Source of the DNA: Deltaproteobacteria bacterium UBA6601
GTDB lineage: Bacteria; Myxococcota_A; UBA796; UBA9615
Assembly: GCA_002433485.1 (NCBI GenBank)
Contig: DJIF01000127.1
Coordinates: 1,770-65,769, forward strand
Length of the DNA: 64,000 bases
Direction of reading: 5' to 3'
Below the pieces are notes generated by a model. That model saw only the letters and a list, made by a program, of their open reading frames with translations. It had not been told where the DNA came from and did no database searches. Shown here one piece after another: positions 1 to 7,852 of this stretch. Both the position numbers and the translations under genes were made by a program. Numbering within the stretch: the first letter of the stretch is position 1; each line of letters opens with the position of its first letter.

Positions 1-1511
1 GGGCGGCCCTGGTGACCGGCCTGATGGTTGCAGTCTGCGGCTGGATCCCCGGGGGGGTCGCTGTTGGCTTTTATGAGAGCAGCTTTATGGCGCTGCTGCC
101 CGGCTTTATGGCCTTGGTTCTGCGTGCCTCGCGGGTCGTAGATCGTCGTGCGTCGCTGTTGTGGATTGGCGCTGCTGCTGCCTTGCTGGCGGTGGGCGCG
201 GTGCAGATGCAGCTGTGTCTGGCTTTTGCAGTACTGCAGTTGGCACTGTGGGCGGCCCTGGCCGCGCGCCAGGCGGCCAGGGCTTTATGGCTGGCTCTGG
301 TGAGCTGCGCTGGGCTGGGCGCAGTGAAGTTCCTGCCTATGATCGAACTGGTGGTCGATCGCGGCTGGCGCAACCACGACTATGCCGATCCAGCCTCGTG
401 GTGGTCGATGCTGGTGCGGCCGACCCTGGGCCTGTTCTCAATGACTCCGGAGCGCACCGGCTACGACGCGCGAGGCATTCCCCTGGCCCTGGAATATGAC
501 CACGCGGGCATGAGTCTGATCGCCGGGCTGTTGGCGCTGCTGGCCTTTGTCTGCTGTCGGAGACGAGCGCTGCCGCTGGCGGCACTGTTGGTGATCACTG
601 CGCTGATGGGCTGGGAGTCTGGTGAGGGCTGGAACTTCAGCTTGCTTGGTCTGGTGCACTGGCTGCCTGGCTTCTCAGCGATTCGTGAGAGCTATCGCTA
701 CAGCTCTTACTTCATGGGCCTGTGGCTGGCGTTGAGCGCTGGGTTGGGCTTTGCGTGGCTGCTGGAGCGTGCTCGGCTGCGGGGCGGAATGCTGGCGCGT
801 CCTGCGGTCCCGCTGTTGCTGATCGGGCTGGCGTTGCTGCCCCAGGGTCTGGCCTCGGCCTCCCTGTTTGGGTCGGTGTTTGCTGAACGTGCGGATGGCC
901 GCCTGGCCGAGCCCACCGTCTTCGTGGACGCGCTGGGTCGCGCAGTGAGCCCGCCTGACGAGGCACTCAACGGCTTCCACACAATTCTGGCTTTGGACTC
1001 ACCTGCGCCGGGGCGTAAGGGCTACAACCTCGCCCCCTATCTGGCAGCGCGCAGCAATGTGGGGGTTATGTATCCGGCCGAAGACCTGCCGCCTGAGCGC
1101 CCGCCGGCGATTCAGCCGCTTTACACCTGGACCCGGGCTGATCAGGCTCTGCTCAATCGCGATTGGAAAGGAGAGGTTTGGCTGGAGCGGGGGCAAGGGC
1201 GAGCTCACTCCTTGCGCATGGGGCCGAATGAGATCGGCTTTGAGCTGGATGTAGGGGGGCCGGCATTGGTTTTGATCAACCAGAATTATCACCGCGACTG
1301 GTCCCTGGATGCTGGCCCGGCAGGCCTGCTGGTCACCGAGCATGACGGCTTGTTGGCGCTGGAAGTCCCGGCATCCCATACCGGGGCCTTACGCTTGCGG
1401 TTTCGATCGCGTGCCCTGTTCCTCGGCCTGCTGGTCTCGCTGTTGACCTTGGCTGGCTGGTTGGTTGCCCTGCGCAGGGTGGGGAACCCAGCGCTTAAGC
1501 CAGCCGCCTAG
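1..1511 (+). CDS. YfhO-like multi-membrane protein, 5' end outside window
   Basis: The reading frame is open to the left edge, so the N-terminus is missing; the first in-window start candidate is a GTG at 12, but it lies inside what looks like the membrane core. The visible 500 residues hold about eight hydrophobic segments, then a soluble domain of roughly 200 residues, then one last membrane segment near the C-terminus. A segment with RESYRYSSYF before a membrane helix, and a late beta-rich domain just before a final helix, are typical of YfhO-type (GT-C-like) proteins, which in known cases help to transfer sugars to cell-surface polymers on the outer side of the membrane. The donor and acceptor cannot be told from the sequence. 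The stop codon shares the CTAG tetranucleotide with the stop of the convergent lipoprotein gene. Confidence in a membrane protein is high, in the YfhO family moderate. Confidence 0.6.
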   Translation, partial: AALVTGLMVAVCGWIPGGVAVGFYESSFMALLPGFMALVLRASRVVDRRASLLWIGAAAALLAVGAVQMQLCLAFAVLQLALWAALAARQAARALWLALVSCAGLGAVKFLPMIELVVDRGWRNHDYADPASWWSMLVRPTLGLFSMTPERTGYDARGIPLALEYDHAGMSLIAGLLALLAFVCCRRRALPLAALLVITALMGWESGEGWNFSLLGLVHWLPGFSAIRESYRYSSYFMGLWLALSAGLGFAWLLERARLRGGMLARPAVPLLLIGLALLPQGLASASLFGSVFAERADGRLAEPTVFVDALGRAVSPPDEALNGFHTILALDSPAPGRKGYNLAPYLAARSNVGVMYPAEDLPPERPPAIQPLYTWTRADQALLNRDWKGEVWLERGQGRAHSLRMGPNEIGFELDVGGPALVLINQNYHRDWSLDAGPAGLLVTEHDGLLALEVPASHTGALRLRFRSRALFLGLLVSLLTLAGWLVALRRVGNPALKPAA

Positions 1512-2107
1512 AAGAACTCATAGGTCGTCGCTTCGAGGGCGCGCTCCTCGGCGGAGATCGGCTCCTTGAACTGGCACATCTTCCATGCCAGCTCGCCCCT
1601 GGTGCTGGCCTCTGCACAGGCTTTGAGCGCTGCGCGCCCTGGTCCATACCACTCCAGGGCAGTCACATCGTCTGGCTCATCGTCGCTGGCATCGGCCCCG
1701 CCACGTTTCTGCACCGGTGGGCTGGTCCGCTCGGCCTCTGTGCAGGTTTGGCCGGCCTTGCGCGAGGTGAACACTGCCTTGGTTGGTTTTTCCCAGGCCT
1801 GTTCGCCGGCGTCCTCGGCGGCCTTGCGGGCTCCGTCCCACATGGTCCACTTCTTCTCCCGTTCTTTCATCAGCGGGCCGATGCGCTGGTTGGGGTGGCG
1901 GCTCTGGAGAAACCAGACGTCGTACTCCTTGAGCCAGACGCGCAGCTCTTTGAGTTCGCGCTCTGCCTCGTTCCAGGCCGCCTTAGCCGCCCACCGGGCG
2001 TCCTTACAGGCCTTCTCCTGCTCCGACTCTCCGCAGCCACTTAGCGTTGCGGCGAGCAGGAGGATGCTCAGGAGGGGTGCGGTCCAATTTATCAGGCTTC
2101 CTTGCAT
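1508..2107 (-). CDS. small charged lipoprotein of unknown function
   Basis: This 199-residue protein begins with a lipoprotein signal peptide: a hydrophobic stretch ending in LSGC, with the lipidated Cys at position 25. A longer in-frame ATG at 2158 exists, but the ATG at 2107 places the signal peptide at the N-terminus and has AGAGGA upstream, so I chose it. The mature part is rich in Lys, Glu, Ala and Trp, probably helical, and has three further cysteines that could pair in the periplasm. I recognise no domain and assign no function. The gene is convergent with the YfhO-like gene and divergent from the porin, so its promoter shares the region that holds the first PHO box; whether PhoB affects it cannot be told. 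Confidence 0.6.
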   Translation of the reverse strand: MQGSLINWTAPLLSILLLAATLSGCGESEQEKACKDARWAAKAAWNEAERELKELRVWLKEYDVWFLQSRHPNQRIGPLMKEREKKWTMWDGARKAAEDAGEQAWEKPTKAVFTSRKAGQTCTEAERTSPPVQKRGGADASDDEPDDVTALEWYGPGRAALKACAEASTRGELAWKMCQFKEPISAEERALEATTYEFF

Positions 2108-2232
2108 TGCTCTGATCTGTCCTCTGACTGCGAGTAGGTGCCACCATACATAAAGCATTTGGTGGAGTTGCAGTTGGAGAACCCCTCAATCAATCCCTGC
2201 TGTCCATGCAGTTAGCCTGTGATGGCCCCTAA

Positions 2233-2274
2233 CTGTCACTTATCTGTCACCTCGTTGTCACCTTGTCATGTCAT
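2233..2274 (+). promoter_or_regulatory. PHO box array upstream of the porin gene
   Basis: CTGTCAC at 2233, CTGTCAC at 2244 and TTGTCAC at 2255 are three direct repeats in exact 11-bp phase. Further TTGTCAT (2263) and TGTCAT (2269) copies follow out of phase. The spacing and sequence match the known PhoB-binding box (CTGTCA-type half-sites repeated every 11 bp). It lies 75-115 bp before the porin start, and a phoB gene is present at 11118-11828, so PhoB activation under phosphate limitation is the natural reading. No clear -10 hexamer was identified. Confidence 0.8.
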
Positions 2275-2348
2275 TTACTGACCATCACAGATCGCAGTAG
2301 CTGTTCTCCCTGCGTCAGCGGCGAAAGATTTTTAAAAGGAGTTTTTTC

Positions 2349-3878
2349 ATGCGCTTGTTACGAAATTCAACCATGGGTCTCGTTGTACTGCTAGCCATGT
2401 TCCTGCTTTCCGGGCGCGTGGTTGCCGAAGAGAGTGGCAGTCCGGCAACGGACGAAGAGAGCTCGAGTTCGGCAACGGATGAAGAGAGCTCCAGGTCTAA
2501 GGATGCTGGCGCGGCCTCTGAGGATTCCGCAGAGTCGAGCTCGAGCTCAAGCGACGAGTCCGACGGGTCGACCCAGGAAGCCCAGGCGAGTCCGGCGTCC
2601 GGCGATACAGAAACGGACGCCGATCTCGCCACCGATGCGGAGCCCGCGACCAAGGTCGAGCCCGTGTCGGAGGTGCCCGAGGCGAACGAGGCCCGTGACC
2701 AAGGCAAGGAGGTCAACCCGTTGCAGTCGCCCGAACTTCTGCTCCGGTTCAAGAAGATGCCCGTCGCCAATGGCATGAACCTTTACAAGCCCGGCACGGG
2801 CTTGACCCTTACCTCCGAGAACGGTGCATTCTCGCTCGCTACCCGAGTTCGGGTTCAGCTGCGCTACCAGGTCACCGGCGATGAAGGACCGCCCGAGCAC
2901 GTGTTTCAGATCCGACGCGCGCGGGTCCAGTTCAAGGGCCACGCGTTCAACAAGCACAATAAGTTCAAGATCGAGTTGGCCTTCTCGCCTCGTGACTTGA
3001 GCATGAAGGATGGCGTCCCCCACCGAACCCCGCTGCTTACCTGGTACTTGGAGTTCGATTCTCTCCGAGACCTGACTGTGCGAGTCGGTCAGTACAAGAT
3101 TCCATACTCCCGCCAGCGGGTTGTCTCTTCGGGCGATCTGCAGCTCGTCGACCGGTCCATCGCAAACGGCGAGTTCAATCACGACCGCGACATCGGTTTC
3201 GACATCCGCTCCAAGGACCTGGGTGGCTTGGGCGGTCGGCTTCGGTACTACCTCGGCGTGTACATGGGAGAAGGCCGCGACTTCGGCGACAAGAACGCAA
3301 CGCCCGACTTCAAGCTGCACTATCTCGGCCGTTTCGAGGTCCTGCCATTTGGCAAGTTCAAGGACTACAAGGAGGCCGACATGGCGCGGAACCCCGAGCC
3401 GAAGCTGGCCATCGGTGCCGCCTACTCGTTCCATCACGGTAGCCAGGGCCTGCGTGGGGTGCTCGGCACCACGCCCGAGGATGGGGGGACCACCGACTAC
3501 CATTCCATGAACGTCGACTATGTCTTCAAGTTCGGTGGTTTCTCCAGTACCGGTGAGTTCCACCTGCGCAACGGTACTCGTCGCCCCGGCGAGGGGAGCA
3601 CGGTGGTCACTCCTGCTCGGAACGGGCTCGGCTGGGCGGTCCAGGCGGGCTTTATGATTCCCCGCCTCCCCATCGAGTTTGCTGCGCGCTATAGCGGGAT
3701 CCGCCCGCTCGGCGACGAGACCTCGTTGAGCGCCAACAATGCGGTTGGCGGCGGCCTCAGCTGGTACCCGGGCGGGCACCCCTGGAAGATCCAGGCGGAC
3801 TACTTCCACACCTGGGACGACGATGAGGACACCCCCGCCGCTCACGCCTTCCGCATGCAACTGCAGCTTGCATTCTGA
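2349..3878 (+). CDS. phosphate-selective porin, OprP/OprO (porin O/P) type
   Basis: The 509-residue product has a signal peptide (about residues 1-26, cleavage near VVA-EE), then an unusual region of about 80 residues rich in Ser, Glu, Asp and Ala, and from about residue 130 a C-terminal beta-barrel. Alternating amphipathic strands and segments such as FQIRRARVQFKGH and VRVGQYKIPYSRQR are characteristic of the porin O/P family, and the last residue is Phe, as expected for an outer-membrane barrel. These porins let phosphate or polyphosphate across the outer membrane. A strong AAGGAG ribosome site precedes the ATG. The upstream PHO box and the pst genes downstream support a role in phosphate uptake. 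The acidic Ser-rich extension is not part of the usual barrel and may sit in the periplasm. Substrate choice between phosphate and polyphosphate is open. Confidence 0.85.
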   Translation: MRLLRNSTMGLVVLLAMFLLSGRVVAEESGSPATDEESSSSATDEESSRSKDAGAASEDSAESSSSSSDESDGSTQEAQASPASGDTETDADLATDAEPATKVEPVSEVPEANEARDQGKEVNPLQSPELLLRFKKMPVANGMNLYKPGTGLTLTSENGAFSLATRVRVQLRYQVTGDEGPPEHVFQIRRARVQFKGHAFNKHNKFKIELAFSPRDLSMKDGVPHRTPLLTWYLEFDSLRDLTVRVGQYKIPYSRQRVVSSGDLQLVDRSIANGEFNHDRDIGFDIRSKDLGGLGGRLRYYLGVYMGEGRDFGDKNATPDFKLHYLGRFEVLPFGKFKDYKEADMARNPEPKLAIGAAYSFHHGSQGLRGVLGTTPEDGGTTDYHSMNVDYVFKFGGFSSTGEFHLRNGTRRPGEGSTVVTPARNGLGWAVQAGFMIPRLPIEFAARYSGIRPLGDETSLSANNAVGGGLSWYPGGHPWKIQADYFHTWDDDEDTPAAHAFRMQLQLAF

Positions 3879-3913
3879 CAGTGGATTGTGGTGCCGATTG
3901 CGGTGGTTAAGAG

Positions 3914-3940
3914 GCCGAAATCGGCTTGCGCCCATTTTTT
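3914..3940 (+). terminator. possible weak terminator after the porin gene
   Basis: A short hairpin (GCCG/CGGC with an AAAT loop, 3914-3925) is followed ten bases later by six T residues (3935-3940). A longer pairing of GCCGAT at 3893 with ATCGGC at 3920-3925 is also possible. The stem is short and the T-run is displaced, so this is weak; it would separate porin transcription from the PHO-box promoter of pstS. Confidence 0.3.
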
Positions 3941-3950
3941 GCACCTGAAG

Positions 3951-3979
3951 TTGTCACGTAAACGTCACACTTGGTGACA
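3951..3979 (+). promoter_or_regulatory. PHO box upstream of pstS
   Basis: TTGTCAC at 3951 and ACGTCAC at 3962 are direct repeats 11 bp apart, followed at the same interval by a degenerate GGTGACA at 3973. This matches the PhoB box architecture and lies 57 bp before the pstS start codon. It is less regular than the box upstream of the porin. It should drive pstS and, given the tight spacing, the whole pstS-phoU-pstC-pstA-pstB1-pstB2 run. Confidence 0.75.
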
Positions 3980-4035
3980 CTCTCAGAACGTACAAGCCGA
4001 GTTAACAACTCGGTAAAACGGTAAGGACTTTGATC

Positions 4036-4980
4036 ATGACCATGAAGCGTTCATCTCATCTTTTTCATCTGCACCTCGGCCTGGTGTTCGCGATCTTGCT
4101 GGGTTCAGGCTGCGCTCGCAGCGACCGCGATGCTGGCGGCAAAGACGGTGCGGCAGTGGCCTCCAAGTCTTCGCGGGTTGTCCTGCAGAACAAGGGTTCT
4201 GACACTCTGGTGAATGTGGCTCAGGCCTGGGCGGATGCCTACCGGGATGTGAAGCCCGGGGTTGCAGTTGCGGTCACTGGCGGCGGCTCTGGAACCGGCA
4301 TTTCCGCATTGCTCAACGGTACCGTTGATATCGCCAACTCCAGTCGCGCCATGAAGGAGCGTGAAATGGAGATGGCTCGCTCCAAGGGCATTGAGCCCAT
4401 TGAGCATGTGGCCGGTTTCGACGCTCTCGCTGTCTATCTTCACCCGGGCAACCCGCTCGCAGAGATGAGCATCGAGCAGCTTAAGGCCATTTATGGAGAG
4501 GGTGGGAGCCTTGAGCGCTGGAGTCAGTTGGGGGTCGAAGTTCCGGGCTGCAGCAGCGATGAGATCGTCCGGATCAGCAGGCAGAACAATTCCGGAACCT
4601 ATGCTTATTTCAAGAAGACCGTGCTGGGCAAGCAGGGTGAGTACAAGCTCGGGTCCCGTGACATGCATGGCAGCAAGGACGTGGTTGAGCTGGTAGCTGC
4701 TACACCTTGCGCAATTGGTTATAGCGGTTTGGCCTACGCCAACGACCACATCAAGATGCCGTGCATCAAGAACGGCACAGAGGCGGCTTGTGTCGCGCCC
4801 AGTGTTGAGACTGCCATTGATCGCAGCTACCCTATCGCGCGGCCGCTGTTTCTGTACACCTCAGGTCAGCCTACTGGTGCTCTCAAGGAGTACCTGGATT
4901 GGATCCTCTCTGATGTGGGGCAGTGCCTGATCTTGAAGAAGGGCTACGCGCCGGTTAAGCCTGCTGCTGATTGCGCGTGA
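4036..4980 (+). CDS. pstS: phosphate-binding lipoprotein PstS
   Basis: This 314-residue protein is the extracytoplasmic phosphate receptor of the Pst ABC transporter. It has a lipoprotein signal ending in LGSGC (Cys at 26) and then the PBP-like fold, with NKGSDTLVNV, TGGGSGTGISAL, DIANSSRAMK and the phosphate-contacting region SRQNNSGTYAYF. I chose the ATG at 4036 because AAGGA lies eight bases upstream; a TTG at 4030 is too close to it. It is the first gene of the pst operon, under the PHO box at 3951. The family usually runs to 300-350 residues, so it is full length. The four Cys in the C-terminal half could form disulfides in the periplasm. Confidence 0.93.
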   Translation: MTMKRSSHLFHLHLGLVFAILLGSGCARSDRDAGGKDGAAVASKSSRVVLQNKGSDTLVNVAQAWADAYRDVKPGVAVAVTGGGSGTGISALLNGTVDIANSSRAMKEREMEMARSKGIEPIEHVAGFDALAVYLHPGNPLAEMSIEQLKAIYGEGGSLERWSQLGVEVPGCSSDEIVRISRQNNSGTYAYFKKTVLGKQGEYKLGSRDMHGSKDVVELVAATPCAIGYSGLAYANDHIKMPCIKNGTEAACVAPSVETAIDRSYPIARPLFLYTSGQPTGALKEYLDWILSDVGQCLILKKGYAPVKPAADCA

Positions 4981-5004
4981 CTTCAGGGGAAAGGAAGGGA
5001 TTCG

Positions 5005-6060
5005 ATGAGCAGCCTTTATGAGTCCAGGCTTCTAGCGGATCTCAATGCCATTGAGGCACGGGTCCAGGGAGTGGCCGAGATGGTCCGGCTGGGTCTCGAT
5101 AATGCCGTACTAGGTCTGTTGGATGGCGACTCGGCACGCTGTTATCAGGTGGTGCTGTACGACAAGCCGATCAATCGAGAGACTCGCGCGCTTGACGCCA
5201 TGTGCCACGCCTTTGTTGCCACTCACTTTCCGGCAGCTGGACACCTGCGCTTCATTTCATCCGTGTTGCGGCTTGATATTGAGCTCGAGCGAACCGGTGA
5301 CTACGGTGTAAACATTGCTCGAGAGGCGGTTAAGCTGTCGGAGCCACCGCCAGCGGATGTGGCCGCCGACATTAAGCTGTTGGCTGCTCAGTCGCTGGGC
5401 ATGTTTGAGCGGGCGATCGGGTGCTGGGCCGACCGTAATGCAGAGCAGGCCAAGGCGCTGATGGCTACCGCTTACGATATCGAAAAGACCTACTCGAGGG
5501 TCTTCAAGAACCTACTGCAGGAAGGCTCCAGTCGCCCCCTCAAGGACCTCTTCGCTCTGCTTGATGTCTGCAAGAACCTGGAGCGGGTTGGCGGTCAGTC
5601 CAAGAACATCTGCGAGGAAACCGTCTTTACCGTTACCGGCGAGACCAAGGAGCCCAAGGTCTATCGAATCCTGTTCGCCGATGCTGGTAACGACTCACTA
5701 AGCCAGCTGGCAGAAGCCTTCGCTCGCAAGGTCTTTTCCAATAGCGGTGAGTTCTCCAGTGCGGGCTGGTCCTGTGCGGAGCAGCTTGACGATGAGATGG
5801 TCCAGCTGGCCAACAGCGCCGGTCTGGACCTCGGGGGTGCTGTGCCCCGTTCTCTCGCTCAGGAGCGGGAGCGCCTGAAGCGCTATCACCTCATTGTCGG
5901 TCTCGGTCGAGGTGCTCGGCAGCATATTCCCAAGGTTCCTTTCAACACCATCTATCTTGAGTGGGATGTGGAAGAGGGGGAGCTGGCTGGACAGTTCCGT
6001 GAGGTCTCGGCGCAGATTCGGGCCTTGATGGAGATCCTGAGGGGTGAGAGAGCCTGCTGA
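5005..6060 (+). CDS. phoU: PhoU fused to a catalytically dead LMW-phosphatase/ArsC-like domain
   Basis: Residues 1-210 form the PhoU double three-helix bundle, the negative regulator that links the Pst transporter to PhoR. The first metal-binding signature is present (ELERTGDYGVNIAR, about 94-106); in the second (NLERVGGQSKNICEE, about 191-205) the usual Asp is Gly. Residues 218-351 resemble low-molecular-weight tyrosine phosphatase/ArsC: ILFADAGND at 222-230, then LAEAFARK and FSSAG. In that family the P-loop reads CxGNxCRS; here the nucleophilic Cys is Asp226, the second Cys is Ser231 and the Arg is Leu232, with only Gly-Asn kept, so catalysis is not possible. The typical PhoU is about 230 residues, so the second domain is a true addition. 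GGAAGG precedes the ATG. The gene lies between pstS and pstC. A phosphate-sensing or scaffold role for the tail is inference. Confidence 0.82.
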   Translation: MSSLYESRLLADLNAIEARVQGVAEMVRLGLDNAVLGLLDGDSARCYQVVLYDKPINRETRALDAMCHAFVATHFPAAGHLRFISSVLRLDIELERTGDYGVNIAREAVKLSEPPPADVAADIKLLAAQSLGMFERAIGCWADRNAEQAKALMATAYDIEKTYSRVFKNLLQEGSSRPLKDLFALLDVCKNLERVGGQSKNICEETVFTVTGETKEPKVYRILFADAGNDSLSQLAEAFARKVFSNSGEFSSAGWSCAEQLDDEMVQLANSAGLDLGGAVPRSLAQERERLKRYHLIVGLGRGARQHIPKVPFNTIYLEWDVEEGELAGQFREVSAQIRALMEILRGERAC

Positions 6061-6062
6061 CC

Positions 6063-6980
6063 ATGGAGGTTTCCAAGGTAAAGCTGGCAGATCGCCGCAC
6101 TGCCAATTGGTGGATCGACAAAGCTGTCGCCGTTCTTGTATTTGTCGGCGGCTTCTCGGCGGTTGTCCTGATCCTGGGCATTTTTCTTTTCATAACCAGA
6201 GAAGGGGTCGGCTTTCTGGTCGGTGATGAGTTCGATCTGGTCGAGTTTTTTGGCTCGCCCAAGTGGCGACCGACTTCCGACAACAATCCGACCTATGGGG
6301 CTCTGGCGCTCATTGTCGGGACGGCCAGCGTTACCGGTTTGGCGATGCTGGTGGCTGTGCCTTTCTCGCTGGGAGCAGCCATCTACATCAGCGAGTTCGC
6401 GACGGGACGTACCAAGGAGCTGCTCAAGGTCCTGGTCGAGCTGCTGGCGGCCATTCCCTCTGTGGTGTGGGGCTTCATCGGCCTGAGCATCATGAACCCC
6501 CTGATCATTGAGCTGTTTGACGTACCCATCGGGCTCAACGTGCTGAATTCCGGAGTGATCCTGGGCCTGATGGCTGCGCCGATTATGACCACCCTCGCCG
6601 AGGATGCGCTCAAGGCGGTCCCTGACAGCTATCGAGAGGCTGCAGAGGCGATGGGTGCCACCCGCTGGCAGGTGTCCTTCCGGGTGGCGCTACCTGCTGC
6701 CCGGCATGGCCTGGTGGCGGCAATCCTGCTGGGGGTAGGGCGTGGCTTTGGCGAGACCATGGCGGTGCTGATGGCCAGCGGCCACTCCATCAATCTGCCG
6801 AGTAGCCCCTTTGATTCGGTGCGCGCCCTGACCGCGACAATCGCCGCAGAACTGGGCGAGACCGCGGTGGGCTCTGACCACTACCAGGCCCTGTTTACCT
6901 TGGGGATTCTGCTGTTTGTGGTCACCTTTGCCATTAACCTCGCAGCCGACGTCTTCGTGCGCCGTTCCGATAGGGCCTGA
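6063..6980 (+). CDS. pstC: phosphate ABC transporter permease PstC
   Basis: The 305-residue protein has six predicted membrane segments and the inner-membrane permease core. The cytoplasmic EAA loop that contacts the ATPase is clear (EAAEAMGATRWQVSFRVALPAA, about 197-218). Together with PstA it forms the channel for phosphate passed on by PstS. The start ATG at 6063 follows the phoU stop by two bases, so translation is probably coupled. The extra periplasmic region between the first and second helices (about 50-75) is normal for PstC and separates it from PstA. Length and motifs are ordinary for the family. Confidence 0.93.
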   Translation: MEVSKVKLADRRTANWWIDKAVAVLVFVGGFSAVVLILGIFLFITREGVGFLVGDEFDLVEFFGSPKWRPTSDNNPTYGALALIVGTASVTGLAMLVAVPFSLGAAIYISEFATGRTKELLKVLVELLAAIPSVVWGFIGLSIMNPLIIELFDVPIGLNVLNSGVILGLMAAPIMTTLAEDALKAVPDSYREAAEAMGATRWQVSFRVALPAARHGLVAAILLGVGRGFGETMAVLMASGHSINLPSSPFDSVRALTATIAAELGETAVGSDHYQALFTLGILLFVVTFAINLAADVFVRRSDRA

Positions 6981-6982
6981 CC

Positions 6983-7852
6983 ATGTTCGAAGCTACCGAG
7001 CGAACTCTTCGTGACGCTCAGCGCGAGCGCTGGGTTAAGGCCGGGCTGTTGGTGATGACCATCTTATTGATCCTGCCGGTCGCCATCATCCTCACGGTAT
7101 TGGTGATGCGGGGCGCCCCGATGCTGTCCATTGAGTTCTTGTTTGAAGAGCCGACCAACGGTATGACCGCCGGTGGCATTTTTCCGGCTCTTATCGGCAC
7201 AATCTGGTTGGTGATTGTTGCATTGCTGGCATCGGTTCCGGTGGGCGTCGCTGCGGCTATTTACCTCAGTGAATATGCCCCAGACAACAAGCTTACTCGC
7301 CTCATCAACCTGGCGATCATCAATCTGGCCGGTGTTCCTTCCATCGTCCATGCCCTGTTTGGGGTTGGCGCCTTTGTGATTTTTGCGGGCTTTGGCACCA
7401 GCATCCTGGCCGCTAGTTTGACCTTGGCGGTGATGACCCTGCCAGTCGTGATCGTTTCAACGCGCGAGTCTCTACAGGCCGTTCCCCAGGCCTTTCGTGC
7501 TGCCTGCTGGAATATGGGAGCTACTCGCTGGCAGACCATTCGCAGGGTGGTCCTGCCCAATGCCGTCAGCGGCATCCTTACCGGGGTCATCCTCGAGGTC
7601 TCGCGAACCGCCGGGGAGACTGCCCCGATCATGTTTACCGGGGCTGCCTTCTTCCTTCCCTTCCTGCCAGAGAGCGTGTTTGACCAGACCATGGCGCTGT
7701 CCCTGCACCTGTTCGTTATCTCGACGCAGGTGCCCAATGTTCCCGAAGGCCTTCCCTATGGAGTTGCCCTGGTGCTGGTGGGGATGGTGCTCACTATGAA
7801 CGCGATTTCCGTCGCATTGAGAACCAAGCTTCGAGGTAGGCGTAAATGGTGA
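6983..7852 (+). CDS. pstA: phosphate ABC transporter permease PstA
   Basis: This 289-residue permease is the partner of PstC. It has six hydrophobic segments and an EAA-type loop (RAACWNMGATRWQTIRRVVLPNA, about 171-193) that docks on the PstB ATPase. Its ATG follows the pstC stop by two bases and its 3' end overlaps the pstB1 start by seven bases. Because the two ATPases of this operon differ, the different EAA loops of PstC and PstA could each prefer one of them; that is inference. Otherwise it is a typical family member. Confidence 0.93.
   Translation: MFEATERTLRDAQRERWVKAGLLVMTILLILPVAIILTVLVMRGAPMLSIEFLFEEPTNGMTAGGIFPALIGTIWLVIVALLASVPVGVAAAIYLSEYAPDNKLTRLINLAIINLAGVPSIVHALFGVGAFVIFAGFGTSILAASLTLAVMTLPVVIVSTRESLQAVPQAFRAACWNMGATRWQTIRRVVLPNAVSGILTGVILEVSRTAGETAPIMFTGAAFFLPFLPESVFDQTMALSLHLFVISTQVPNVPEGLPYGVALVLVGMVLTMNAISVALRTKLRGRRKW

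Noticed and set aside
2547..3944. Long open frame antisense to the porin gene (465 codons)
   Set aside because: It is the mirror of a G+C-rich coding gene with strong third-position bias; the porin on the plus strand has a signal peptide, barrel pattern and ribosome site, and the antisense product has no recognisable domain.
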